Below are positions 50,520 to 58,368 of a DNA stretch of 64,000 nt, in pieces. This DNA is from an uncultured Caulobacter sp. (GTDB taxonomy: Bacteria > Pseudomonadota > Alphaproteobacteria > Caulobacterales > Caulobacteraceae), in assembly GCA_937925635.1 (NCBI GenBank), contig CALALX010000084.1, forward strand, positions 1 to 64,000, given 5' to 3'. The translations under genes and the position numbers were made by a program. Under the pieces are notes generated by a model, which saw nothing but the letters and a program-made list of their open reading frames with translations, ran no database searches and was not told the origin of the DNA. Within the stretch, counting starts at the first letter, position 1, and every line of letters begins with the position of its first letter.

Positions 50520-52058
50520 ATGAACGGCGCCGACGCCCTGATCACGACGCTGGCCGACAACGGCGTCACCGCCTGTTTCGCCAACCCCGGCACCAGCGAG
50601 ATGCAGTTCGTCTCGGCCCTGGACCGCGAGCCGCGCATGCGCTCGGTGCTCTGCCTGTTCGAGGGCGTGGCGACCGGCGCCGCCGACGGCTACGGACGGA
50701 TGGCGGGCGCGCCGGCCTGCACCCTGCTGCACCTGGGCGCCGGCTACGCCAACGGCGGCGCCAACCTGCACAACGCCCGCCGCGCTGGGACGCCCGTGGT
50801 CAACGTGATCGGCGACCACGCCACCTACCACCGCCAGTACGACGCCCCGCTGAACAGCGACATCGCCGGCTGGGCCGCGCCCAACTCGCTATGGGTCAAG
50901 TCGGCCGACACCCCCGACAGCGTCGGACCGTTCGCGGCCGAGGCCGTGCGCGCCAGCTATGGCGCGCCCGGCGGCTGCGCCAGTCTGATCCTGCCGGCTG
51001 ACAGCGCCTGGTCGGAGACGACCGTCAAGGGACCCGTGCTGGAGAGGCCCGCGCGGGCCTCCGTCCAACCGACCCTGGTCGAGGCGGCCGCGGCCCGCAT
51101 CCGCGCCGCGAAGAAGCCGGTGATCCTGATGGGCGGCTCGACCTGTCTCGACGCCGGCGTGCGTCAGGCCGGCCGCATCGCGGCGACCGGGGTGCGGGTG
51201 CTGACCGACACCTTCGTCTCGCGCATCGCCCGCGGCGCCGGACGGTTCGCGCCCGACAAGATGATGTACTTCGGCGAGATGGCCCTGGCCGACCTTGAGG
51301 GCGTTGACTTGATGGTTCTGGTCGAGACCACCGAACCGGTCGCCTTCTTCGCCTACCCGGATCGCCCGAGCCTGCTCGTGCCCGAGGGCTGCGCGGTGGC
51401 CAGCCTGTGCGGTCGCGAGACCGACGGCGTCGGCGCGCTGCAGGCCCTGGCCGACGCGCTCGGCGCGCCCGAGGCTCCGCCGGTCGAGGGTCTGTCCCTG
51501 CCGGACATGCCGCAAGGACCGTTCAATCCGTACAGCGTCGGCGCTTCCATCGCCCGGCACATGCCCGACAACGCCATCGTCAGCGACGACGCGGTGACCG
51601 CCGGCCTGCCGGTCTGGCAGTCGACGAAGACCGCCCGGCCGCACGACTGGCTGTGCCTGACCGGCGGCGCCATCGGCCAGGGCATCCCCGTCGCCATCGG
51701 CGCGGCCGTGGCCTGCCCGGACCGCAAGGTGCTCAGCCTGAACGGCGACGGCGCGGCGATGTACACGGTCCAGGGCCTGTGGACGATCGCCCGCGAGCAG
51801 CTGGACGTGACGACGGTGGTGTTCGCCAACCACGCCTACCGCATCCTCAACATCGAGATGGGCCGCACCGGCGCCGGCAACCCCGGCCCCGCGGCCCGCA
51901 AGCTGCTGGACCTCGGCGAGCCGCGCATCGACTGGGTGGCCGTGGCCGGCGGTCTCGGCCTTCCCGCCGAGCGGGTCTCGACCCCCGAGGCGTTCGACGA
52001 GGCTTTCGAGCGCGCCATGAACCAGAAGGGCCCGCGCTTCATCGAGGCGGCCCTGTAG
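50520..52058 (+). CDS. Thiamine-diphosphate enzyme, acetolactate synthase / benzoylformate decarboxylase-like
   Basis: A 512-residue TPP enzyme. The N-terminal Pyr domain has CFANPGTSEMQFVSALDREPRMRSVLCLFEGVATGAADGYGRM, containing the NPGT and catalytic Glu of the family and a LLHLGAGYANGGANLHNAR active-site loop. The C-terminal PP domain has the TPP motif LSLNGDGAAMYTVQGLWTIAREQLDVTTVVFANHAYRILNIE. There is no adjacent small subunit. The pairing with an upstream D-2-hydroxyacid dehydrogenase fits a 2-keto acid decarboxylase or lyase better than acetolactate synthase. Substrate unknown. Confidence 0.88.
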   Translation: MNGADALITTLADNGVTACFANPGTSEMQFVSALDREPRMRSVLCLFEGVATGAADGYGRMAGAPACTLLHLGAGYANGGANLHNARRAGTPVVNVIGDHATYHRQYDAPLNSDIAGWAAPNSLWVKSADTPDSVGPFAAEAVRASYGAPGGCASLILPADSAWSETTVKGPVLERPARASVQPTLVEAAAARIRAAKKPVILMGGSTCLDAGVRQAGRIAATGVRVLTDTFVSRIARGAGRFAPDKMMYFGEMALADLEGVDLMVLVETTEPVAFFAYPDRPSLLVPEGCAVASLCGRETDGVGALQALADALGAPEAPPVEGLSLPDMPQGPFNPYSVGASIARHMPDNAIVSDDAVTAGLPVWQSTKTARPHDWLCLTGGAIGQGIPVAIGAAVACPDRKVLSLNGDGAAMYTVQGLWTIAREQLDVTTVVFANHAYRILNIEMGRTGAGNPGPAARKLLDLGEPRIDWVAVAGGLGLPAERVSTPEAFDEAFERAMNQKGPRFIEAAL

Positions 52059-52099
52059 CGACCTCCTCCGTCGAGGAGGAAGGGGAAGAGCAACGAAAA

Positions 52100-52127
52100 A
52101 GCCCCGCCGGATCGCTCCGGCGGGGCT
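52100..52127 (-). terminator. Terminator hairpin between convergent genes
   Basis: GCCCCGCCGG (52101-52110) and CCGGCGGGGC (52117-52126) form a perfect 10-bp stem with a 6-nt loop. Read on the minus strand it is followed by a run of five U (complement of AAAAA at 52096-52100), so it ends the 52152 gene well; the plus-strand U tract is weak. Confidence 0.9.
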
Positions 52128-52151
52128 CTTCGTTTCGGCGAACCGATCAGC

Positions 52152-53513
52152 CTAGGGCTTGGTGATCGGCAGCTTGCACTTGTCGCCCATCGACGCGCAG
52201 GTCCGGGCGCCCGAGGGCTTGCCGGTCGAGCGCGAGTAGGCCATCGCGAAGCGGCCTTCCGGATCGCAGCCGACCTCGACCAGGATGTCGTCGGTGGTCA
52301 GGGCCAGACCGCCGGTCGCGTAGGCCTTGCAGGCGAACGGCTTGTCGGAGGCGGCGGCGATGTCGCGGTTGATCGGGATCAGGGCCGCGGCGACGTCGGT
52401 CTTGGTGCAGCGGTAGCCGATGGCGGGCGCCGCGGCGCAGTTGAGGATCGCCGCCCCGCCCGCCTTCTTGAACAGCGCGATGGCGCCGTCCGGGCGGTTG
52501 CTGCACTTCAGTTCAACCACTTCATCGACGGTGGCCTTCAGGTCCGCCTGGGTCGGCAGCGGGGCGTACAGCTCGACCGTGCAGTCGAAGCCGGCCTTCT
52601 TGACCAGGCTGGTGTAGAGGCCGGCCTGTTCGGACTGGGCCGCCACCGCGTCGGTGAGGGTGCAGCCGCCGCCGACGAACGAGGCCGCTGCGCAGTCGAT
52701 GGTCCGGTTCAGAGCCCCGTTGGTGGCCTGTTCAAAGACGTAGCCCTTGCCGTCCGAGCAGGCGACTTCGTAGTAGCGAAGCCCCTTGGTGGTCGACAGC
52801 ATGTAGCGCTTGTCGGTGATCGTGCAGGCCTTGCCGGACGCCGCCGCCAGCTGGTCGACAACGGCCAGCTGGGCCTCGCGCGTGGTCAGTTCGCAGGCCA
52901 GGTTCTCGCCCGGCTCGAACTGCAGGCAGGGCAGCATCTTGGGGGCCTTGGCCGGATCGGTCGGCGCCGGGTCGATCGGGGACGAGGTCTGCAGGATGTA
53001 GCCGGCGCCGTCCTGGCAGGCGACTTCGAAGAAGCTGGAGGTCGGGCTCGAGCCGATCGCGCGGGCCTTGGCGATCGTGCAGGAGATGCCGGACGTGGCG
53101 ATCGCGGCGACGAGCGGCGCCTTGTCGTCGGCGTTGCCCGGCAGCTTGCACGCGAGACTGCTCGGCTTGCCGTCGGCCTGCGGCCGGTTGCTTTCCAGGC
53201 AGGTGTAGAAGCTCGGCTTGGGCGCGTCCTTGACGGTGACGATGACGCCGCCAATGCCGTTGCCGCAGGAGACCTCGTAGGCGCTCTGCCCGATCTTCGG
53301 GTTGCCGCCGATGTAGTAGGCGTCGGCGACCGTGCAGGTCAGACCGGCGGCGGCGGCCAGCGCCGGCGCCTCGGCCATGCCCTTTTCGCGGGCCTTGGCG
53401 TCGATCCCGCCGGGGGCCGCCGCGGCGGGTTTCTTGGCGGCCATGACGGTGGCGGCCGGCGCCGTCATCGCGACGACCAGGGCGGCGGCCAGGCCAATCC
53501 CTCTGAACCTCAT
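52152..53513 (-). CDS. Exported protein of five four-cysteine repeats
   Basis: A 453-residue protein with a signal peptide (MRFRGIGLAAALVVAMTAPAATVMAA). The mature part is five repeats of ~80 residues, each with four cysteines: C60/83/105/122, C145/166/196/207, C230/252/274/284, C311/337/359/369 and C395/416/439/446, 20 in all. In repeats 1-3 the consensus is CT(V/I)...Y.IG..(P)....(Y/F)EV(A/S)C.(D/N)G.G......C.....(L)AC.L. Even Cys counts suggest two disulfides per unit. I recognise no named domain. It has its own terminator, and the neighbouring genes give no hint of function. Candidate surface or periplasmic adhesin, inhibitor or binding protein. Confidence 0.85.
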   Translation of the reverse strand: MRFRGIGLAAALVVAMTAPAATVMAAKKPAAAAPGGIDAKAREKGMAEAPALAAAAGLTCTVADAYYIGGNPKIGQSAYEVSCGNGIGGVIVTVKDAPKPSFYTCLESNRPQADGKPSSLACKLPGNADDKAPLVAAIATSGISCTIAKARAIGSSPTSSFFEVACQDGAGYILQTSSPIDPAPTDPAKAPKMLPCLQFEPGENLACELTTREAQLAVVDQLAAASGKACTITDKRYMLSTTKGLRYYEVACSDGKGYVFEQATNGALNRTIDCAAASFVGGGCTLTDAVAAQSEQAGLYTSLVKKAGFDCTVELYAPLPTQADLKATVDEVVELKCSNRPDGAIALFKKAGGAAILNCAAAPAIGYRCTKTDVAAALIPINRDIAAASDKPFACKAYATGGLALTTDDILVEVGCDPEGRFAMAYSRSTGKPSGARTCASMGDKCKLPITKP

Positions 53514-53665
53514 AGTCTGTCTCCTGGGTCGATTCCTCGCGGCGACATAAACGCGCGCTTCTTTCGAGGGTCAAGATGCCCTTACGCAGCGTCGGAATTG
53601 CGGCCCCGCGCTGAACGGCCGATGATGGGCGCATTCATCGGGAGAGCAGCAAATTGCGGGACGGC

Positions 53666-54727
53666 ATGGAAGATTCGGCGACCGAAGTTCGGCGACCGAA
53701 GCTGGATTATCCCTTCGAGACAGGTCCGGAGGTCGGAACCGGACAGGCCCTGGACGTGGCGCCCGGCGTCAAGTGGCTGCGCATGCCGCTGGGCGGCGCG
53801 CTGCAGTTCATCAACGTCTGGGCCATCGCCGACGGCGAGGGCTGGTGCGTCGTCGACACCGGGATGCAGACCCGCGATACCTCCCAGGCCTGGCGGACGG
53901 CCTTCAAGGACGCGCTGGACGGCAAGCCGATCACCCGGGTGATCGTCACCCACCTGCATCCGGACCACATCGGCCTGGCCGGCTGGATGACCCGCAAGTT
54001 CGACTGTCGCCTGTGGATGACGCGGCTGGAATACCTGCAGTGCCGCATGCTGGTCGCCGACACCGGCCGCGAGGCGCCCGAGGACGGCATCAACTTCTAC
54101 AAGGCGGCCGGCTGGGACGAGGACTCGATCGAGAACTACCGCACCCGCTTCGGCGGCTTCGGCAAGGCCATCTATCAGCTGCCCGACAGCTATCGCCGGC
54201 TGAACGACGGCGAGGAGTTCCAGATCGGCGACCATGTCTGGCGCGTGGTGACCGGCAACGGCCATTCGCCCGATCATGCCTGCCTCTACTGCCCAGAACT
54301 CAAGCTGTTGATCAGCGGCGACCAGGTGCTGCCCCGGATCTCCTCCAACGTGTCGGTGTTTCCGACCGAACCGGACGCCGATCCGCTGAAGGACTGGATG
54401 CAGAGCTGCGCCAAGGTCAAGGCCGCCGTGCCCGATGATGTGTTGGTCCTGCCGGCCCACAATGACCCGTTCCACGGGCTGCATGCCCGGCTCGACCACC
54501 TGATCAACGGCCACGAGCGGTCGCTCAGCCGGCTGCGCAAGCTGCTGTCGACCGGACCCCGCCGGGCCATCGACGTCTTCGGCGCCCTGTTCGCCCGGCC
54601 GATCGGTCCCGATCTCCTCGGCATGGCCACCGGCGAGGGCCTGGCCCACATCAACTGCCTGATCGACCGGGGGCATGCGGTGGCGGAGGCCGACGAGCAC
54701 GGCGTGGTCTGGTACCGGGCGGCGTAG
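53666..54727 (+). CDS. MBL-fold metallo-hydrolase
   Basis: A 353-residue metallo-beta-lactamase-fold hydrolase. The metal motif is VIVTHLHPDHIGLAG with H96, H98, D100 and H101; further ligands are in GNGHSPDHACLY and ISGDQVLPRIS, with LVLPAHNDPFHG near the C-terminus. The last ~80 residues form a helical extension. It is of the large group around lactonases/thioesterases. ATG 53666 is preferred over the TTG at 53654 because a GCGGGA site precedes it. It is followed by a MarR gene, a pairing seen in degradation clusters. Confidence 0.92.
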   Translation: MEDSATEVRRPKLDYPFETGPEVGTGQALDVAPGVKWLRMPLGGALQFINVWAIADGEGWCVVDTGMQTRDTSQAWRTAFKDALDGKPITRVIVTHLHPDHIGLAGWMTRKFDCRLWMTRLEYLQCRMLVADTGREAPEDGINFYKAAGWDEDSIENYRTRFGGFGKAIYQLPDSYRRLNDGEEFQIGDHVWRVVTGNGHSPDHACLYCPELKLLISGDQVLPRISSNVSVFPTEPDADPLKDWMQSCAKVKAAVPDDVLVLPAHNDPFHGLHARLDHLINGHERSLSRLRKLLSTGPRRAIDVFGALFARPIGPDLLGMATGEGLAHINCLIDRGHAVAEADEHGVVWYRAA

Positions 54728-54731
54728 TCGT

Positions 54732-54751
54732 CCTCTCCCTGCGGGGAGAGG
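54732..54751. repeat. Short family A-type hairpin after MBL gene
   Basis: CCTCTCCCTGCGGGGAGAGG is a near-perfect hairpin of 8-bp arms, the small unit of the family A elements. It lies 5 bp after the MBL stop and could be a terminator or leftover repeat. Confidence 0.6.
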
Positions 54752-54771
54752 ATGTTTCACATGCGAACTTG

Positions 54772-54791
54772 ATATTTCGTACACGAAGTAT
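54772..54791. promoter_or_regulatory. Palindromic operator directly before the MarR start
   Basis: Arms ATATTTCGT (54772-54780) and ACGAAGTAT (54783-54791) pair at 8 of 9 positions around an AC spacer and end one base before the ATG at 54792. It is AT-rich for this genome and positioned to control the MarR gene itself and perhaps the downstream hydratase. Confidence 0.7.
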
Positions 54792-55238
54792 ATGCCCCTT
54801 CCTATGTCCCCCACGCCTGACCGCCGTCTGTTCTTCCTGCTGTCCGCCGGCGCGCGGCGCGTGCAGCGCTGGATCGACGCCGAGCTGGCGGGCATGGGCG
54901 GGTTGACCCAGGCGCAGTCGGGCCTGCTGTTCTTTCTCGGCAAGGATGGCGGCGTGCTGATCGGAGAGGCGGCCGAGGCGCTGGATGTCGCGCCCTCGGC
55001 GATGACCGGCCTGGTCGACCGCATGGAACGCGGCGGCCTGGTCGAGCGTCGCGCCGACCCGGACGACGGCCGCTCACAGCGTCTGTTCCTCACCCAGTCG
55101 GGCCGCGAAGCCCGCGCCCAGGCCCTGCACGGCCTGAAGGAACTGAACACCACCCTGACCGAAGGCTTCAGCGAAGCCGAGGTCGACATCATCGCCCGCT
55201 GGCTCGCCGGCCTGCGGACCCGCTTCCCCCGGAGATAA
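54792..55238 (+). CDS. MarR family transcriptional regulator
   Basis: A 148-residue winged-helix regulator: RLFFLLSAGARRVQRWIDAELAGMGGLTQAQSGLLFFLGKDGGVLIGEAAEALDVAPSAMTGLVDRMERGGLVERRADPDDGRSQRLFLTQSG, with the DPDDGRS wing typical of MarR. It begins at ATG 54792; an ATG at 54804 is also possible. A palindrome abuts the start, suggesting autoregulation. The enoyl-CoA hydratase follows after 3 bp, so both are likely controlled together. Ligand unknown; aromatic acyl-CoA or acid sensing is common in this family. Confidence 0.93.
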   Translation: MPLPMSPTPDRRLFFLLSAGARRVQRWIDAELAGMGGLTQAQSGLLFFLGKDGGVLIGEAAEALDVAPSAMTGLVDRMERGGLVERRADPDDGRSQRLFLTQSGREARAQALHGLKELNTTLTEGFSEAEVDIIARWLAGLRTRFPRR

Positions 55239-55241
55239 TCC

Positions 55242-56021
55242 ATGACCGACCACATTCTCGTCGCCCTGCTGGACGGCGTCATGACCCTGACCTTCAACCG
55301 TCCGGACAAGAAGAACGCCATCACCGACGCGATGTATGGCGTCCTCGCCGACAGTCTGGTCGCCGCCGAGAAGGACCCGGCGGTGCGGGTGATCCTGTTC
55401 AACTCGATCGGCGACAGCTTCACGTCCGGCAACGACTTGTCGGATTTCGCCGCCCAGAACGCGTCGCAGGACACGGGCGCGCGGGGCGAGCGCAATGTCG
55501 GCCGGTTCCTCAAGGCCCTGGCCCACGCGAAGAAGCCGCTGGTCGCCGCCGTGCGCGGCCTGGCGGTCGGCGTCGGCACGACCATGCTGCTGCATTGCGA
55601 CCTGGTGTTCATCGCCGATACGGCGAAGCTGACCGTGCCGTTCGTGAACCTGGCCCTGGTGCCGGAAGCGGCGTCCAGCCTGACCCTGCCCAGCCGCATC
55701 GGTCACGCCCGCGCCTACGCCATGTTCGCGCTCGGCGAGGCCGTCGACGGCCGGAAAGCCGAGGCCTGGGGCATCGCCAATGAAGCGCTGCCGGAGGACG
55801 AGGTCGACGGGCGCGCGCTGCACGTCGCCCAGGCGCTGGCCAAGCGCCCGCTCGGCGCCCTGACGGTGACCAAGGGCCTGATGCGCGACGCCGAGGCCCT
55901 GGCCGCCCGCATGGACGAAGAGGGCGCCCACTTCGCCGCCCGCCTCAAGACCCCGGAAGCCGCCGAGGCCTTCGCGGCGTTCGCGCAGCGTAGGCCGGCG
56001 GATTTCTCGAAGGTGGGGTGA
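55242..56021 (+). CDS. Enoyl-CoA hydratase/isomerase
   Basis: A 259-residue crotonase-fold protein: GVMTLTFNRPDKKNAITDAMY, ILFNSIGDSFTSGNDLSDFA, KPLVAAVRGLAVGVGTTMLLHCDLVFIADTAKLTVPFVNLALVPEAASSLTLPSRIG with the oxyanion-hole Gly and the second catalytic residue region. It resembles general ECH/isomerases more than the feruloyl-CoA hydratase/aldolase. It is cotranscribed with MarR. Reaction may be hydration or double-bond shift; not decided from sequence. Confidence 0.9.
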   Translation: MTDHILVALLDGVMTLTFNRPDKKNAITDAMYGVLADSLVAAEKDPAVRVILFNSIGDSFTSGNDLSDFAAQNASQDTGARGERNVGRFLKALAHAKKPLVAAVRGLAVGVGTTMLLHCDLVFIADTAKLTVPFVNLALVPEAASSLTLPSRIGHARAYAMFALGEAVDGRKAEAWGIANEALPEDEVDGRALHVAQALAKRPLGALTVTKGLMRDAEALAARMDEEGAHFAARLKTPEAAEAFAAFAQRRPADFSKVG

Positions 56022-56028
56022 TCCCGTC

Positions 56029-56056
56029 AGGGACAGACACCTCGGTGTCTGTCCCT
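56029..56056. repeat. Short palindrome related to family F
   Basis: AGGGACAGACAC (56029-56040), loop CTCG, GTGTCTGTCCCT (56045-56056): a perfect 12-bp stem. It follows the hydratase stop by 8 bp and shares the GGGACA theme of family F. A terminator-like role is possible but the 3' T tract is missing. Confidence 0.7.
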
Positions 56057-56089
56057 AGCGAGACTCCGGAGACATATACTCTGGAGACA

Positions 56090-56233
56090 ATGCGAGACAT
56101 TCGGAGACCTCGGATGTCCCGTTCGGGCGCCCGAACCGTCGTCGAGAGCCCCGCGTTCGACGCCGCGCGGAACGCGGAAACTCAATTGTCCGCTAAACCA
56201 ACTCGCCGGATTCTCCAGGCTTCCCGGCCGTGA
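56090..56233 (+). CDS. Small hypothetical ORF, possible broken toxin-like gene
   Basis: A 47-residue frame starting MRDIRRPRMSRSGARTVVESPAFDAARNAETQL. It follows three GGAGAC direct repeats (56068, 56083, 56103) and a TATACT box (56075-56080), uncommonly promoter-like here. The stretch RTVVESPAFDAA faintly recalls the N-terminus of RelE/HigB-type toxins, but the frame stops far too early for one. No homology can be claimed with confidence; it may be decay. Confidence 0.3.
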   Translation: MRDIRRPRMSRSGARTVVESPAFDAARNAETQLSAKPTRRILQASRP

Positions 56234-56528
56234 TCCACGGCGTCCTGGCCGGGGTCATACTGGAAGGATGACGCCCGCTCGAACGACCCGCGCCAGCCCT
56301 CGCGCCGGACCCCGAAACCCGAATGGGGACATTGGGGACAATCTACGCCGCCTTTCGTGGAACGCGTTGGCCATCAGCATGGCCACTAGGCCGAACGCCG
56401 GGATGTGGTGCAGGATGGCGGCAGCCAGATCCAACATGGTCGACCTCCAGGGCCCCGTCGCCGTCGCCTTTGATCATCTGGTCCGGAACGCATCGGCCCG
56501 ACAAGAGGCCTGGGAACAGGGAGTCCCC
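56234..56528. other. Intergenic decay region, with possible DUF2214 fragment on minus strand
   Basis: No intact gene fits these 295 bp, which complete a 507-bp gap after 56021. A minus-strand frame from ATG 56437 (MLDLAAAILHHIPAFGLVAMLMA) resembles the N-terminus of the DUF2214 membrane family for ~24 residues and then fails. Two near-identical GGGGACA motifs (56325 and 56334) flank the break. I read this as a remnant. Confidence 0.35.
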
Positions 56529-57500
56529 ATGAACGACCGCATCACCTCGCCCTTCGGCATGTTCACGCCCGCGCGCGAGATCGTCGCCGGCCACGACCTG
56601 TCGGGCAAGACCATCATCGTCACCGGCGCCGCCACCGGCATCGGCATCGAGACCGCCCGCGCCCTGGCGGAGGCCGGCGCGGAGGTGGTCATCGCCGCCC
56701 GCAAGCCGGACCTCGGCGCCGAGGCCGTCGCTGACATCAACAGGACCGCCCGGGGGCCGGGCGCGCGGTTCGAGATGCTCGACCTGTCCGACCTCGCCTC
56801 GATCCGCGCTTTCGCGCAGCGCTGGGGCGGCAAGCCGCTGCACATCCTGATCAACAACGCCGGCGTCATGGCCTGTCCGCTGGACCGGACGAAGGACGGC
56901 TTCGAGATGCAGATCGGCACCAATCATTTCGGCCACTATCTGCTGGGCGTCCTGCTGGCCCCCGCGCTGGAAGCCGGCGCGAAACAGGCGGGCAAGGCAT
57001 CGCGACTGGTCAGCCTCAGCTCGATCGGCCACCGCCGCTCGGATATCAACTGGGACGATATCCACTACCGCACCCGCGCCTACGACAAGTGGGAGAGTTA
57101 CGGCCAGGCCAAGACCGCCAACGCCCTGTTCGCGGTCGGCTTCCACAAGCGGTTCAAGGATCGCGGGATCTCGGCCAACGCGGTCATGCCCGGCGGCATC
57201 ATGACCCCGCTGCAGCGGCACATGACGCATGACGAGAAGGTCGCCATGGGCTGGGTCGACGCTGAAACCGGCAAGGTCCGCGACGGCTTCAAGACCACCG
57301 AGCAGGGCGCCTCGACCAGCGTCTGGGCGGCGGTCGGTCCGGAGCTGGAAGGCGTCGGCGGCCTCTACCTTGAGGATTGCGCCCAGGCCGAGCCGTGGAC
57401 GAAGGACCTGCCCTGGAAGGGCGTCATGCCCCATGCCCTGGATCCGGACAGCGCGGACCGCCTGTGGGCGATCTCGGCCGAGACTGTCGGCGCGGGTTGA
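56529..57500 (+). CDS. Short-chain dehydrogenase/reductase (retinol dehydrogenase-like)
   Basis: A 323-residue SDR. The cofactor motif is IIVTGAATGIGIETARALAEAGAEVVIAARK (34-64), then NNAGVMACPLDRTKDGFEMQIGTNHFGHYLL, with the catalytic Ser in VSLSSIGHRRSD and Tyr/Lys in ESYGQAKTANALF. The C-terminal segment is longer than the minimal SDR and contains a second-layer DSADRLWAISAE. It is most like retinol dehydrogenase/NAD(P)-oxidoreductases. Start at 56529 chosen because homology begins there; the upstream in-frame codons cover the gap region. A second SDR follows after 10 bp. Confidence 0.9.
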   Translation: MNDRITSPFGMFTPAREIVAGHDLSGKTIIVTGAATGIGIETARALAEAGAEVVIAARKPDLGAEAVADINRTARGPGARFEMLDLSDLASIRAFAQRWGGKPLHILINNAGVMACPLDRTKDGFEMQIGTNHFGHYLLGVLLAPALEAGAKQAGKASRLVSLSSIGHRRSDINWDDIHYRTRAYDKWESYGQAKTANALFAVGFHKRFKDRGISANAVMPGGIMTPLQRHMTHDEKVAMGWVDAETGKVRDGFKTTEQGASTSVWAAVGPELEGVGGLYLEDCAQAEPWTKDLPWKGVMPHALDPDSADRLWAISAETVGAG

Positions 57501-57510
57501 GGACGGGCCC

Positions 57511-58368
57511 ATGAGTCTCTCGGGCAAGACCCTCTTCATCACCGGCGCCAGCCGCGGCATCGGCCTGGCCATCGGCCTGCGCGCCGCGCGCGACGGCGCC
57601 AATGTCGCCATCGCCGCCAAGACGGCGGAGGCCCATCCCAAGCTGCCGGGCACCATCTACACGGCGGCCGAGGCGATCGAAAAGGCGGGCGGCAAGGCCC
57701 TGCCGCTGATCGTCGACGTGCGCGAGGAAGCCTCGGTCTACGACGCGGTGGAGCGCACCGTGGCGGCCTTCGGCGGCATCGACATCTGCGTCAACAACGC
57801 CAGCGCCATCAGCCTGACGCCGACCGAGGCGACGGACATGAAGCGCTACGACCTGATGCACCAGATCAACGCGCGCGGAACTTTCCTGACGTCGAAGGCC
57901 TGCATCCCGCACCTGAAGCGGGCGGCCAATCCGCATGTGCTGGCGCTGTCGCCGCCGCTGGATCTCGCCCCGCACTGGTTCGGCCGGCACGTCGCCTACA
58001 CGGTGGCCAAGTACAACATGAGCATGTTCATGCTCGGCATGGCCGACGAGTACAAAGACGACGGCATCGCCTTCAACGGCCTGTGGCCGCGCACCGGCAT
58101 CGCCACCGCCGCCATCCAGTTCGCCCTAGCCGGGGACGAGGGCATGAAGCACTGCCGCACCGTCGACATCATGGCCGACGCCGCACACGCCATCTTCCTG
58201 AAGAAGGCGTCGGAGTTCACGGGCCGTTTCCTGATCGACGACAGCTTCCTCTACGAGGAGGGGGTGCGCGACTTCGAGCACTACCGCGTCGATCCGAGCA
58301 AGCCGCTGATGCCGGACTTCTTCGTGCCGGAATGGATCCCGGCGCCGCCCGGAGTGAAGATCGGATGA
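57511..58368 (+). CDS. Short-chain dehydrogenase, HSDL2-like
   Basis: A 285-residue SDR: TLFITGASRGIGLAIGLRAARDGANVAIAAKTAEAHPKLPGTIYTAAEAIEKAGGKALPLIVDVREE, the family signature of hydroxysteroid dehydrogenase-like protein 2 and related bacterial enzymes. The NNAS replaces NNAG (CVNNASAISLTPTEATDMKRYDLMHQINARGTFLTSKACIPHL), and the active site shows HVAYTVAKYNMSMF. The reaction is unknown. It is coupled with a GNAT gene by an overlap (58365-58368). Confidence 0.92.
   Translation: MSLSGKTLFITGASRGIGLAIGLRAARDGANVAIAAKTAEAHPKLPGTIYTAAEAIEKAGGKALPLIVDVREEASVYDAVERTVAAFGGIDICVNNASAISLTPTEATDMKRYDLMHQINARGTFLTSKACIPHLKRAANPHVLALSPPLDLAPHWFGRHVAYTVAKYNMSMFMLGMADEYKDDGIAFNGLWPRTGIATAAIQFALAGDEGMKHCRTVDIMADAAHAIFLKKASEFTGRFLIDDSFLYEEGVRDFEHYRVDPSKPLMPDFFVPEWIPAPPGVKIG

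Noticed and set aside
53582..55699. A minus-strand 705-codon frame across MBL, MarR and hydratase genes
   Set aside because: Low-complexity Ser/Arg/Ala translation; the plus-strand genes are recognisable and overlap it completely.
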